Shown: piece by piece, positions 38,186-47,039 of the stretch
Layout of the letters: each line of letters begins with the position of its first letter
Numbering within the stretch: the stretch's first letter is position 1
Assembly: GCF_017313785.1 (NCBI RefSeq)
Contig: NZ_JAFLNL010000004.1
Span: 292,649-356,648, forward strand
DNA from: Flagellimonas aurea
GTDB lineage: Bacteria; Bacteroidota; Bacteroidia; Flavobacteriales; Flavobacteriaceae
Length of the DNA stretch: 64,000 nucleotides
Reading direction: 5' to 3'
Program-made: the position numbers and the translations under genes
The notes under the pieces: model-generated
Databases searched by the model: none
The model's input: only the letters and a program-made list of their open reading frames with translations
What the model was told of the DNA's origin: nothing

Positions 38186-38575
38186 TCAGAACAAATTTTT
38201 GACAAATGGTATGTTGGAACGCCGTTGCCAAGCTAAAATCAGGCAGAACAGTAAAGTAACCAGAGCTAAAATAAAAAGAGAACCGCCGTCATTCTGAACT
38301 ACTATCCCTAATTTGGTGAGATGTGAAAGTACGGCTCCCAACATAATTCCAACACCCAACAAAGCCCCAAGCCAAGTTGTTTTGGGAACAAGTATCAGAA
38401 CCGCTACGATCAATTCAATTATTCCCAGGCCTATTCTTCCCCAAGGCTCCATGCCTAGCTGTTCGAATATGTATACGGATTCGGGGGCTGCCGAAAACTT
38501 AAAAAATAAGGTCTGTAACAAAATTACGGCGGGGACAATTCTCAGTAGTGCATTTACAATTGATTTTGTTTTCAT
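38186..38575 (-). CDS. DoxX-like membrane protein
   Basis: 129 residues with four predicted membrane helices. Pattern ILLQTLFFKFSAAPESVYIFEQLGMEPWGRIGLGIIELIVAVLIL is typical for small DoxX/DoxD-like proteins (the Phe-x-Lys-Phe stretch in helix 1 and GxxE in helix 2). Function uncertain; some DoxX proteins act in redox or thiosulfate metabolism. Upstream of csaA in the same direction with a 46-bp gap. Confidence 0.8.
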   Translation of the reverse strand: MKTKSIVNALLRIVPAVILLQTLFFKFSAAPESVYIFEQLGMEPWGRIGLGIIELIVAVLILVPKTTWLGALLGVGIMLGAVLSHLTKLGIVVQNDGGSLFILALVTLLFCLILAWQRRSNIPFVKNLF

Positions 38576-38730
38576 TTTTTAATTGATTGAATTGGATATT
38601 GGTTTGGTCGGGAAACATCATTGTAAATAACTGAATGGCAATAATTATGTGCGGATTGATATGGGACTCAATTTATTCAGGGTTGATTGAGGTCATAAAA
38701 CCATCTGAGGAAATGGTTAATTTTACTGCT

Positions 38731-39927
38731 ATGAAAAATCTATTGAAATTCTCTTTGCTTTTCCTTTTTTTGATACAATCCTGCTCCAAGGAAACATGGT
38801 TATCCGGAACTATGGATTTGGAGGGTGGTGAAGATTGGAAACCTATGGTATACCTGGTTGTTCCCGAAAAATTTGATGCCGTGGCGCAAAGTTTTGTTGG
38901 CAAGGTGTTGGATTCGGCCCAAGTTGATGAAGCCGGGAGCTTTGAGTTTAAGAGCCCACCTGAATTGCAAGCTCCGGTATTGTTGGAGATAGTGGTTCAG
39001 CGGAAAGGAGAAAAGTATCCGAATAAGTTGTTGAATGAAAATCCTGAAACGGATAATTACTTTCCGTTTGTGTATGAATCAGGGAAAAGCATCAGAGTGA
39101 ATGCAAATATCTCCCAATTTCAAGCCTCTTTTTCGTTGGAGGAGCCTTCGCCCATCAACAGCGAAATGCTTTCATTAAGAGAATTACGTTTGGAAGCTTA
39201 TCGAAAACATTTGAAAGGTCAATCAAAGAATGAAGCTTCAGATGAAGGTTTATTGGAACGGGAAAAGAAACTCCATCAGTATCAAAAGCAATTGATGGAC
39301 TTTGCAAATGGCACGGAAGAATTCCTCCCGGCCATGGTAGCCCTGCGTTGGGCCAGTCCTGAAGGAAACTATGAGCGTATCGCAGAATTGCTGTACGATC
39401 AATCCGAAAAATGGAACAAGCTGCACCCAGAACATCCTTGGGCAAAAGAGCTAGCTTCCATAGCCGACAAGGAAAATCTGCCCATTTTGGTAGGAGACCT
39501 TGTTCCCGATTTACTTCTACCCATGAAAGATGGTGAAACGGTACGGTTACAGTCCGTGATTGAAAATCAAAGATTGGTGGTATTGGATGTTTGGGCATCA
39601 TGGTGTGCACCGTGTAGGATGGAAAATAGAAAGGTGCTACTTCCTTTATGGGAAAAGTACAACCCAGATGGTTTTCAGATTATAGCATATGGTTTGGAAA
39701 GTAGCAGAAAAGCTTGGGACAATGCCATAAAAAAAGATGGAGCCAACCTCTGGCTGCATGCTTCACATTTGCAGGGAGACCAAAATCCCTTGATGGATGC
39801 ACTTCGGTTAAAAACGATTCCGGCTAATTTTTTACTGGATCCAGAGGGTAGGGTGCTGGCAAAAAACCTACACGGTGAAGAATTAATGGCGTTTGTAGCG
39901 GATTATATGCAAGATTATAAGGAATAA
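38731..39927 (+). CDS. TlpA-family thioredoxin lipoprotein
   Basis: Envelope lipoprotein starting MKNLLKFSLLFLFLIQSC at 38731 (lipobox IQSC). The frame is open to 38635, but that part is not signal-like. An N-terminal beta domain and a helical middle lead to the thioredoxin domain at about 285-398, with WASWCAPCRMENRKVL (redox-active CAPC) and the cis-Pro segment LKTIPANFLLDPEGRVLAKNL. Typical AhpC/TSA-TlpA member of Bacteroidota. Shares a perfect convergent terminator with the DUF4382 gene. Confidence 0.88.
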   Translation: MKNLLKFSLLFLFLIQSCSKETWLSGTMDLEGGEDWKPMVYLVVPEKFDAVAQSFVGKVLDSAQVDEAGSFEFKSPPELQAPVLLEIVVQRKGEKYPNKLLNENPETDNYFPFVYESGKSIRVNANISQFQASFSLEEPSPINSEMLSLRELRLEAYRKHLKGQSKNEASDEGLLEREKKLHQYQKQLMDFANGTEEFLPAMVALRWASPEGNYERIAELLYDQSEKWNKLHPEHPWAKELASIADKENLPILVGDLVPDLLLPMKDGETVRLQSVIENQRLVVLDVWASWCAPCRMENRKVLLPLWEKYNPDGFQIIAYGLESSRKAWDNAIKKDGANLWLHASHLQGDQNPLMDALRLKTIPANFLLDPEGRVLAKNLHGEELMAFVADYMQDYKE

Positions 39928-39954
39928 AAAAGCCAGGATATATCCTGGCTTTTT
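39927..39954. terminator. bidirectional terminator
   Basis: Near-perfect palindrome of AAAAAGCCAGGATA (39927-39940) with its complement (39941-39954), with A and T tracts on both sides. Serves the convergent genes ending at 39927 and 39984. Confidence 0.85.
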
Positions 39955-39983
39955 CTTCTTTAATTTGTTTGTGTTCGGGGATA

Positions 39984-40877
39984 TTAATTTCCGCCTTCTG
40001 TTGTTTCTTCTTCGGTAGCTGCAGGATCTACTTCAAGAATAAAATCTTGGGTTGTAACGTTCGCAGCATTTATTTGTACTTCTAAGGTATCACTTGCAAT
40101 AAAGCCATCAAACTCGGAAACCACTTCATAAGTGCCGGCTTCCAGACCTAGAATGGTATAATTACCGTCTGGATCAGTAAATGAAGTCATGTTTAGCGTG
40201 TCCGCAGCAAACACGGAAACTTGTGCGCCAAATAGGCCGATTTGAGTTTCCTCTTCAATAGTGCTTACATTTCCTGCAAGTGTACCGGCAGTGGAAAGAT
40301 TACTGGCCTTGATCACAGGTTTGAAGTTGAAGCCGTTTACATCTAAATTGCCTTTCGCCACAAATGAGCGACTTACATCAAAATCTAGTAGTAAATCGGA
40401 AGATAGGCCACCTACTACGGTAATCCCTGGATCTATAAATACTTTAATACCAGATGAGTCACCACTTGGGACTTTTAGATCATAAACAGTTCCATCTGTC
40501 AAAACTACATTTACGCCCTTAACGTATACACGAACCTGATCATAGGTGCCAACAGGAACCTCAATTTCAGCCAATTGAAGAGTCAGGCCATTGGTCAGTT
40601 CCAATAGGTTTGTTTCTATTTCTTCTTCCATCAAGGTAATGTAGGGGCTTACTGTAAGAGCATCATCATCGTCGTCCTCGGAAACACGACGAGCTTCTAC
40701 TTTATAAACGGTAACGTTTGCTTCTGCAACTAATTCATAAGGAAAAGGGGCATCAGTGAGTTGCACGGAAAGTGTGCCTGTTCCTTGTGGATTTCCTCCG
40801 TTTCCTTCATCATCGGAGCAGCTTACAAAAAATAAGGTCATTACGGCAAATAAACTGCTAAAAATCTTTGTTCTCAT
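39984..40877 (-). CDS. DUF4382 lipoprotein with carboxypeptidase-like regulatory domain
   Basis: Lipoprotein (VMTLFFVSCSDDEG lipobox). Residues about 32-185 match the DUF4382 pattern (GTLSVQLTDAPFPYELVAEANVTVYKVEARR ... YDQVRVYVKGVNVVLTDG). About 195-280 form a CarboxypepD_reg/Ig-like domain (AGNVSTIEEETQIGLFGAQVSVF, DPDGNYTILGLEAGTYEV). Acidic tail. Surface or periplasmic, function unknown. CAGGG-N9-CCCTG (40902-40920) in the leader could be a small hairpin or operator. Confidence 0.85.
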   Translation of the reverse strand: MRTKIFSSLFAVMTLFFVSCSDDEGNGGNPQGTGTLSVQLTDAPFPYELVAEANVTVYKVEARRVSEDDDDDALTVSPYITLMEEEIETNLLELTNGLTLQLAEIEVPVGTYDQVRVYVKGVNVVLTDGTVYDLKVPSGDSSGIKVFIDPGITVVGGLSSDLLLDFDVSRSFVAKGNLDVNGFNFKPVIKASNLSTAGTLAGNVSTIEEETQIGLFGAQVSVFAADTLNMTSFTDPDGNYTILGLEAGTYEVVSEFDGFIASDTLEVQINAANVTTQDFILEVDPAATEEETTEGGN

Positions 40878-41020
40878 AGTATGGGGTTTTTTAAAATTTT
40901 TCAGGGCATAATTATCCCTGTGCGATTTCTACCCAATAAACAAGTTGGGCGGAATAAACCCTACCCCAATGACAAGAAAAATTGATTTTATCGATAAAGA
41001 GCACTTGTAGAGCCTACAAT

Positions 41021-41968
41021 TTAATCTTTGTAGATAAAGCTCGGAGCCTGTTGAAACTTAAAAGTATCATCGGTCAGAATTTGCATCTCTTTCGTTTCCC
41101 AATTCATTAAACCAATATGAAACTGCGATTGTTCGTCGTCAAAAAGTTCAATGGCCAGCCATTTGCCATCGGGACTCCAATCGTGCCACCCTTCGTTTTG
41201 CTCGTTTTCCGTTAATTTCCAGGTTTTGCTTCCATCCAAGCTAACGGCATATAAGCTGTATTTTCCATTTTGCTTGCTTTGGTACGACACAAATTTTTCC
41301 GTTGGATGGAGTTTTGGGGCACCCGCCCTGTATTCATATTTACCTGCTGTTGTATCTTTTTCGGGATAATGGGTAAGTTGCTTTCGGTTTTTACCATCCG
41401 CATCAATAATGTAAAGCTCTTCGTCGAAACCGTTGATTTCTTTACGGACTGTTTTTCCTCCCCTAAAAACGACCTGCTTGCCATCATTTACAAACAAGGG
41501 ATCCGCTGCAAAAGGAAGTTTTGTGTCCAATCGATCTATGATTTCACCTTTTTGGTTTAGAACATAAAAGGTTGATTCCGTGATCAGCTTGGGCTTTACG
41601 ATAAGCTCGGTGCCGTCCTTTCTGCTGCTCATCCAACTATCGGCCAGCTCCAGATTGGTGACTTTTTGAACATTTTCTCCATTAAAATTGGTCTTGTACA
41701 AAAAATAGCAGCGCTTGCAAGCGCCCCTATCCGAAATAAAATACAAGGTATCCTTATACGAGTAGTAGGTCCAATCCACTGGGTATAGGTCTGTAATGTT
41801 CTTTTTGTCGGACCCATCGAGGTTCATTGAAAAAATCTCATAATTCTCAATGTCAAAATCCCTTAAAACATTGTAAACCAAGCCAAGTTCACGTTGGGCA
41901 TCGTCCTTTTTTGAATTGCAGGACAGTAGTAATGCCAATAATCCAAGAAAAGCTATTCTTTTAGTCAT
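41021..41968 (-). CDS. TolB-like beta-propeller lipoprotein
   Basis: Starts MTKRIAFLGLLALLLSC at 41968 (lipobox LLSC); the longer frame to 42022 is not signal-like. The mature part has PD40/TolB-like repeats (YEIFSMNLDGSDKKNITDL, ELYIIDADGKNRKQLTHYP, YSLYAVSLDGSKTWKLTENEQNEGWHDWSPDGKWLAIE). A CKRC pair (GACKRCYFLYK) might bind metal or form a disulfide. 315 residues. Function unknown. Lies between the DUF4382 gene and the arsenic operon, not evidently part of it. Confidence 0.82.
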   Translation of the reverse strand: MTKRIAFLGLLALLLSCNSKKDDAQRELGLVYNVLRDFDIENYEIFSMNLDGSDKKNITDLYPVDWTYYSYKDTLYFISDRGACKRCYFLYKTNFNGENVQKVTNLELADSWMSSRKDGTELIVKPKLITESTFYVLNQKGEIIDRLDTKLPFAADPLFVNDGKQVVFRGGKTVRKEINGFDEELYIIDADGKNRKQLTHYPEKDTTAGKYEYRAGAPKLHPTEKFVSYQSKQNGKYSLYAVSLDGSKTWKLTENEQNEGWHDWSPDGKWLAIELFDDEQSQFHIGLMNWETKEMQILTDDTFKFQQAPSFIYKD

Positions 41969-42041
41969 AATGAGTTTAGTTTGTTTGAAATTTTTTGTCC
42001 AGTCGAATTTACTAAACTCCATGAATTTTTAAAATGGTGAT

Positions 42042-43100
42042 TTAACCTTGAAGTTCTACTTTTTTAGGATTGAAATATTTTTTTCTAAGCCAAAATGAAA
42101 CTTTGACCAATAAAATTAACGCTGGCACTTCAACCAAAGGACCGATAACGCCTGCAAAAGCTTGGCCTGAGTTCAATCCGAAGACGGCAATGGCAACCGC
42201 AATGGCGAGTTCAAAGTTGTTTCCAGCTGCGGTGAAGGCAACCGAAGCGGTTTTATTGTATTCGGCACCCATCGCTTTTGTGGTGAAAAAGCCGATAATG
42301 AACATCAAAGCAAAATAGACCAGTAATGGAACTGCAATAATCAAGACATCCATGGGTATTTGCACAATCAATTCACCTTTTAAGGAAAACATGATCACAA
42401 TGGTAAACAAAAGGGCAATCAAGGTCATGGGCGAAATTGCAGGGATAAACTTTTCAGTGTACCAAGCTTCGCCCTTAGATTTCAGTAAGATTTGACGACT
42501 CAAAATTCCCATCAAAAAAGGGATGCCAAGATAAATGGCCACGCTCTCGGCAATCGTCCCGATGGAAATGTCCACAATGGCACCTTCAAACCCAAAATAG
42601 GGAGGCAATAGGGTGATGAACAACCACGCATAAAAACTATAGGCAAAAACTTGGAAAATACTGTTCAAGGCCACTAAACCAGCGCCGTATTCGCTGCTGC
42701 CTTCGGCCAAATCGTTCCAAACAAGCACCATGGCAATACAGCGAGCCAAACCAATCAAAATAAGTCCTACCATGTATTCAGGGTAGTCCCTTAGAAAGAT
42801 GATGGCAAGGACAAACATTAAAATTGGGCCCACAAACCAATTCAAGACAAGGGAAATGGACAGGATCTTGGTGTTTTTGAACACTTTTGGAAGCAAGGAA
42901 TACTTGACCTTTGCCAAGGGAGGATACATCATCAAAATCAACCCGATGGCAATGGGGATGTTGTTGGTCCCGCTACTGAACGAATTGACGAAATCGGGAA
43001 AACTTGGAAAAAAGTAACCAATTCCGACCCCCACTGCCATGGCCACAAAAATCCAAAGAGTAAGATTTCTATCTAAAAAACTGAGTTTCTTGTTTGCCAT
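42042..43100 (-). CDS. acr3: ACR3-family arsenite efflux transporter
   Basis: Inner-membrane exporter of As(III), driven by the proton gradient. 352 residues, about ten helices. The family's essential Cys is in [15 protein letters not shown] (Cys121); [16 protein letters not shown] and the helix-breaking [10 protein letters not shown] are further marks. Last gene of the arsR-DUF6428-arsC-acr3 operon; its ATG overlaps the arsC stop by one base. Confidence 0.95.
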   Translation of the reverse strand: MANKKLSFLDRNLTLWIFVAMAVGVGIGYFFPSFPDFVNSFSSGTNNIPIAIGLILMMYPPLAKVKYSLLPKVFKNTKILSISLVLNWFVGPILMFVLAIIFLRDYPEYMVGLILIGLARCIAMVLVWNDLAEGSSEYGAGLVALNSIFQVFAYSFYAWLFITLLPPYFGFEGAIVDISIGTIAESVAIYLGIPFLMGILSRQILLKSKGEAWYTEKFIPAISPMTLIALLFTIVIMFSLKGELIVQIPMDVLIIAVPLLVYFALMFIIGFFTTKAMGAEYNKTASVAFTAAGNNFELAIAVAIAVFGLNSGQAFAGVIGPLVEVPALILLVKVSFWLRKKYFNPKKVELQG

Positions 43101-43717
43101 TACTTCTGAATTTGGGAAAATACATACAACATTTCGGTAGCAATCTGTTTGCTTCGCTCGCTGTATTTTTCTGCCTGTTGAGGCGTGTCATCAAATGCTT
43201 TTGGGTCTTCGTACGTGATCGGAATGCGTTTCTCGGCACCAGGCACAAAGGGGCAACCTTCATCAGCCTGTGAACAGGTCATGATGGCTGCAAAGTCTGA
43301 TTTTGGGTTAAAATCATCATCCATCCGTTTGGAAAAACAGATAACAGGATGTTCATTTTCCGAAAACTTGATGCCGTACACAGGGTTTTTTCCTTCGGAA
43401 AGCATTCGCACTTCAAAACCAGTGTTCGCCAAAGTTGAAGCTACCATGGGAAATAGGGCAGTGGCCTCCGTTCCTCCAGAATAGCAGCTCACGTTCGCGA
43501 CACCAAAGTGATGCGCCATGGTTTGTGCCCAAATTTGGGACAAATGGCTACGTCTGGAGTTGTGGGTACAGATAAGATTAAGTCGAATCGACTCTTTATT
43601 GTCCGTCTTTTCTTGAATATACTCCACAAGAGGGGACAAAGTTTGCTTTCTCTCCGTTGTGATGGATTGTGCATCCAGATTTGAAATGAAACCGTTCAAC
43701 ACCGAATAATGTGACAT
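43100..43717 (-). CDS. arsC: arsenate reductase, low-molecular-weight phosphatase type
   Basis: Reduces As(V) to As(III) for export by Acr3. The phosphatase-like P-loop C-x5-R is at Cys50-Arg56 ([16 protein letters not shown]). Further conserved parts are [12 protein letters not shown] and a [17 protein letters not shown] stretch with two Cys that could form the resolving disulfide. 205 residues, longer than classic thioredoxin-coupled ArsC because of a 40-residue N-terminal extension; this form is common in Bacteroidota next to Acr3. Confidence 0.92.
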   Translation of the reverse strand: MSHYSVLNGFISNLDAQSITTERKQTLSPLVEYIQEKTDNKESIRLNLICTHNSRRSHLSQIWAQTMAHHFGVANVSCYSGGTEATALFPMVASTLANTGFEVRMLSEGKNPVYGIKFSENEHPVICFSKRMDDDFNPKSDFAAIMTCSQADEGCPFVPGAEKRIPITYEDPKAFDDTPQQAEKYSERSKQIATEMLYVFSQIQK

Positions 43718-43733
43718 AAGAACTTGATTTGGG

Positions 43734-44201
43734 TTAACAGCAGCCGCTACCAGGCGTGCAACATGCTGAGCTTTGCAGTTCGGACAATTTTACTTTTGGT
43801 TTTTCCGCAGGGACTCCACATTTATCTTTGGCCAAACAATCCGTTTGCTTGGTGGTGAGCAAAAAGTTGGTGCCATCAAAATCGAGGGCAAATTTTTCAA
43901 TGGTCTGTCCCTGATACTCCACTTCAACCTCCAAATTGCCGATATCCAATGTTTTTTGGGACAGTTCAATAATGTGCACCAATTTTTCGGGATGAAGTCT
44001 GTGGTCGTAATCATTGGCGTTCCAAAGCTGGAAGTTGACCACTTCTTCATGGCGAACGGTACCGCCACAATCAATAAAATTTTTAGTAATTTTACCCACT
44101 TCGGTCACATGAAAATGATTGGGGACCAACTCCCCGTTGGGCAATTGAAACGCAATGGTGTCCAATTGGGCCAATGCTGATTTAACTTCGTCTAACTTCA
44201 T
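43734..44201 (-). CDS. DUF6428 protein of the arsenic operon, Cys-rich tail
   Basis: 155 residues, cytosolic, unknown function; I recognise the DUF6428 pattern (LPNGELVPNHFHVTEVG, FIDCGGTVR, VNFQLWNANDYDHRLHPEKL). The last 12 residues, SSACCTPGSGCC, hold four Cys in two vicinal pairs, and a CLAKDKC motif precedes them, which fits binding of As(III) or another soft metal. It is second in the ars operon, with its own copy of the operator upstream, so it may act as an arsenite-buffering or delivery protein (inference). Confidence 0.8.
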   Translation of the reverse strand: MKLDEVKSALAQLDTIAFQLPNGELVPNHFHVTEVGKITKNFIDCGGTVRHEEVVNFQLWNANDYDHRLHPEKLVHIIELSQKTLDIGNLEVEVEYQGQTIEKFALDFDGTNFLLTTKQTDCLAKDKCGVPAEKPKVKLSELQSSACCTPGSGCC

Positions 44202-44215
44202 AATTATCTCTATTT

Positions 44216-44231
44216 ATTGTAATATTACGAT
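44216..44231 (-). promoter_or_regulatory. ArsR-type operator before the DUF6428 gene
   Basis: ATTGTAATATTACGAT is a 16-bp inverted repeat with one mismatched pair. It repeats the operator before arsR; 15 bases (AATATTACGATTAAT) are identical at 44221-44235 and 44600-44614. Located 14 bp upstream of the DUF6428 ATG. Confidence 0.65.
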
Positions 44232-44249
44232 TAATGTGTTCAAATTTTT

Positions 44250-44579
44250 TTAGCAACAATCTTTTTGATTGAGGTCTTGGTCCAAAAACTCGGACATAAC
44301 GGTCTTCATTTTCTTCCAGTTGTCGGCATCAATACAATAGCAAACACTGGTTCCTTCAACGTTTCCCTTAATCAGCCCCAAATGCTTTAATTCCTTTAAG
44401 TGCTGGGAAATGGTAGGTTGAGCCAAACCGATTTCATCCACCAAGTCACCACAAACACAGGCATTCAATTTGTACAAATACTGTAAAATGGCAACGCGTG
44501 CAGGGTGGCCCAGAACCTTCGCATACTGTGCAATCTGGTTTTGCTTATCGGTAAATATTTCTGTTTTGGTAATACCCAT
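44250..44579 (-). CDS. arsR: ArsR-family arsenic-responsive repressor
   Basis: Winged-helix metalloregulator, 109 residues, that would leave DNA on binding As(III). HTH: NACVCGDLVDEIGLAQPTISQHLKELKHLGLI. Possible thiolate ligands are Cys41 and Cys43 at the start of the recognition region (the CVCD-like site of ArsR), Cys80/Cys82 in VCYCID and the terminal Cys pair. First gene of the ars operon; its promoter overlaps an inverted-repeat operator. Confidence 0.92.
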   Translation of the reverse strand: MGITKTEIFTDKQNQIAQYAKVLGHPARVAILQYLYKLNACVCGDLVDEIGLAQPTISQHLKELKHLGLIKGNVEGTSVCYCIDADNWKKMKTVMSEFLDQDLNQKDCC

Positions 44580-44594
44580 CAGTTTAATTTATTC

Positions 44595-44629
44595 ATTGCA
44601 ATATTACGATTAATAGTGTAGCCACCAAA
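44595..44629 (-). promoter_or_regulatory. arsR promoter with overlapping operator
   Basis: On the minus strand TTTG (44629-44626), 19 nt, TAATATTG (44606-44599): one mismatch to TAnnTTTG. The imperfect inverted repeat ATTGCAATATTACGAT (44595-44610) covers the -7 box, where a bound repressor would block transcription. Confidence 0.65.
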
Positions 44630-44672
44630 AATTTTCTTCGATTTTATTTCTTAAATGGTTTGAAAAACATAG

Positions 44673-44702
44673 TTGAATACTGATTCATTCTTATTAAATT
44701 GC
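44673..44702 (+). promoter_or_regulatory. possible promoter of the Moco operon
   Basis: TTG (44673-44675), a 19-nt spacer, then TAAATTGC (44695-44702), close to TAnnTTTG. A start of transcription near 44706 would fall inside the ModE-like box. Confidence 0.4.
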
Positions 44703-44725
44703 GTTATGCACATGCAAACATAACG
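44702..44725 (+). promoter_or_regulatory. ModE-like operator at the head of the Moco operon
   Basis: CGTTATG (44702-44708) and CATAACG (44719-44725) are a perfect 7-bp inverted repeat spanning 24 bp. As I remember it, the E. coli modA operator has CGTTAT and ATAACG half-sites over the same 24-bp span. The site ends 8 bp before the first gene's start, and a ModE-type protein is encoded at the far end of the cluster. Confidence 0.6.
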
Positions 44726-44733
44726 ATTCCATT

Positions 44734-45888
44734 TTGTCGGCAACTAGAAAAATATACTTGGATTATAATGCAACCACACCTGTGGACCCAAGGGTGGTGG
44801 AGGCGATGCTGCCGTATTTTACCGAGCATTTTGGCAATGCCAGCAGTGATCATTCTTTTGGGTGGTATGCCAAGGACGCTGTGGAAACGGCGCGAGAACA
44901 GGTGGCAAAGCTTGTGAGTTGTAGACCAACGGAACTCACTTTCACTTCGGGTGCTACGGAAGCCGCCAATTTGGCGTTGTTTGGATTTTGCAAAAAGAAC
45001 AGGAGCAAGGGAAACCATATCATTTCTTGCAAAACGGAGCACAAAGCGGTTCTCGATACATTGGAAGCGTTGGAGTCCGATGGTTTTGAAGTCACCTATT
45101 TGGATGTGGATGGGCAGGGAAATATTGATTTGAATGAATTGGAAGCGGCCATAAAATCGTCCACAATTTTGGTTTGCATGATGCTCGCCAACAACGAAAC
45201 GGGCTTGATTCATCCAATAAAAACCACAACGGAAATAGCACATGCCAACAATGTTCCCGTGATGTCGGATATCACACAAGCGGTCGGGAAAGTTCCAGTG
45301 GATGTACAGGATTTGGGAATCGATATCGCTGTTTTCTCTTCACACAAACTTTATGGCCCCAAAGGGATTGGAGCACTTTATTTAAATAAAAACAACAGTA
45401 TTTCGATAGATAAACATCTTTTTGGCGGAGACCATGAAAAAGGGGTTCGTCCTGGCACTTTGAACGTTCCTGGCATTGTTGGTTTTGGAGAGGCTTGCAG
45501 CATTGCCCAAAACAACTTGGAAGAAAATCGACAAAAATTGGTAGCCCTTCAAAACCAATTGGAGCAAGAACTTTTGACCATTGGGGAGGCTACAATCAAT
45601 TGCCAAAATGAAAACTGTTTGCCCAATACCACGAATGTATCTTTCAATGGGGTGGATGGCACCAAGCTGCTCCGTTATTTGAACACCATGGCCGTTTCCC
45701 GCGGTTCCGCCTGCACCGCGAATCAGGTGAATCCGTCCCACGTATTAAAAGCGATGGGCGTTGAGGATGATATTGCCTTGGCCAGTCTACGCATCAGCAC
45801 AGGGCGAGACACGTCTTCGGAAGACATTGAGAAAGCCGTTTCTGAGATTAAAAAAGCCATCAACCAACTAAAAACCACTGTGGTATGA
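44734..45888 (+). CDS. cysteine desulfurase (NifS/IscS class I) of the Moco cluster
   Basis: PLP enzyme releasing sulfur from cysteine as an enzyme persulfide. 384 residues from a TTG start (SATRKIYLDYNATTP); no in-frame ATG exists upstream. PLP Lys205 in SSHKLYGPKGIG and the persulfide Cys327 in SRGSAC. ANNETG and the N-terminal YLDYNATTP are family marks. Its place before xdhC suggests it supplies the sulfido ligand of xanthine-dehydrogenase-type Moco, or sulfur for MoaD through the rhodanese domain of MoeB. Followed by xdhC with an ATGA overlap. Confidence 0.9.
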   Translation: MSATRKIYLDYNATTPVDPRVVEAMLPYFTEHFGNASSDHSFGWYAKDAVETAREQVAKLVSCRPTELTFTSGATEAANLALFGFCKKNRSKGNHIISCKTEHKAVLDTLEALESDGFEVTYLDVDGQGNIDLNELEAAIKSSTILVCMMLANNETGLIHPIKTTTEIAHANNVPVMSDITQAVGKVPVDVQDLGIDIAVFSSHKLYGPKGIGALYLNKNNSISIDKHLFGGDHEKGVRPGTLNVPGIVGFGEACSIAQNNLEENRQKLVALQNQLEQELLTIGEATINCQNENCLPNTTNVSFNGVDGTKLLRYLNTMAVSRGSACTANQVNPSHVLKAMGVEDDIALASLRISTGRDTSSEDIEKAVSEIKKAINQLKTTVV

Positions 45889-47039
45889 GGGAGTTGGATG
45901 TCATCATAAAAAAATATCAGGAACTAAAATCACAAAATGTACGCTGTATTTTGGCCACTGTGGTTCATGTTGAAGGGTCATCGTACCGTAGAGCGGGCGC
46001 GCGGATGTTGGTGGATGAGTATGGCAATATCACGGGAGCCATAAGCGGGGGTTGCTTGGAGGGCGATGCGCTTAGAAAAGCGCTTTTTGCGTTGGATAGA
46101 CAAGAAAATAAACTGGTCACTTACGATACGAGTGATGAGGAAGATGCGGTAATCGGAGCGCAGTTGGGTTGCAACGGAATCATTCAGGTGTTGTTTGAAC
46201 CCATAAATTATACCGCAGGGAACAATCCCTGTGAACTTTTAAAAACTGTTGCCAAACAGGAAGTTCCAATGGCTGTTTCCGTTGTTTTTGACTTGGATAA
46301 AACCCAGCATCAACAAGGAACTGTTTTGGTTACAGATGAAAACGAAGCAGTTTTAGGGCAGCAGATTTCGAATGATTTGCAACAAGCCTTGCTTTTTAAA
46401 AGCAAAGAGGTCATCAACGAAAAAGCTTCCTATTATGCAGAGGTCACTACTGAAGAGAAAACACATTTTGCATTTATCCAAATACATCAACCCCCAGTAA
46501 AATTGATTTTGGTAGGAGCGGGTAACGATGCCCAAATTTTGGCACAACAAGCTGATTTGTTGGGTTGGAAAGTAACTGTTACCGACGGACGTCCCACACA
46601 TGCCAACAAAGAACGTTTTGTGGGGTCGTGCCAAGTCATCGTGACCAAACCCGAAGAAACTTTAAAGAACATCAACATAGACAATCGAACTTGTTTTGTG
46701 TTGATGAGCCACAATTACAATTACGACTTATCGGTGCTCAAATTGTTGCTAGGAAATTCAGAGACACCTTACATAGGCATTTTGGGCCCATTGAAGAAAT
46801 ATGAGCGTATGCTCAATGAGCTGGCAGATGAAGGCATCGAAGTATCGAAAGAAGATTTAGCCAAGATTCATGCACCCATAGGATTGGAAATAGGCGCGGA
46901 GACCCCCGCCGAAATCGGATTGTCCATTTTGGCGGAAATCCAAAGTGTACTGACCAACAAAGGAGCCCGACCTTTAAAGCAGAAAACTGAGCCGATTCAC
47001 GATACTAAACAGAATCAATTTCAAAAAATAACCCTTTGA
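45885..47039 (+). CDS. xdhC: XdhC-family molybdenum cofactor insertion/sulfuration chaperone
   Basis: Binds Moco, helps its sulfuration and hands it to enzymes of the xanthine oxidoreductase family. 384 residues: XdhC/CoxI domain at the N-terminus (ILATVVHVEGSSYRRAGARMLVDE, GAISGGCLEGD) and a Rossmann-like C-terminal domain (LILVGAGNDAQILAQQADLLGW, SHNYNYDLSVLKLLLG, IGLEIGAETPAEIGLSILAEI). Stop overlaps the TTG start of the next gene. It points to a xanthine-dehydrogenase or aldehyde-oxidase type enzyme elsewhere in the genome. Confidence 0.93.
   Translation: MRELDVIIKKYQELKSQNVRCILATVVHVEGSSYRRAGARMLVDEYGNITGAISGGCLEGDALRKALFALDRQENKLVTYDTSDEEDAVIGAQLGCNGIIQVLFEPINYTAGNNPCELLKTVAKQEVPMAVSVVFDLDKTQHQQGTVLVTDENEAVLGQQISNDLQQALLFKSKEVINEKASYYAEVTTEEKTHFAFIQIHQPPVKLILVGAGNDAQILAQQADLLGWKVTVTDGRPTHANKERFVGSCQVIVTKPEETLKNINIDNRTCFVLMSHNYNYDLSVLKLLLGNSETPYIGILGPLKKYERMLNELADEGIEVSKEDLAKIHAPIGLEIGAETPAEIGLSILAEIQSVLTNKGARPLKQKTEPIHDTKQNQFQKITL

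Noticed and set aside
44704..45279. 191-codon minus-strand frame inside the cysteine desulfurase gene
   Set aside because: Antisense shadow, rich in Arg/His/Cys, with no domain; the desulfurase frame has all catalytic residues.
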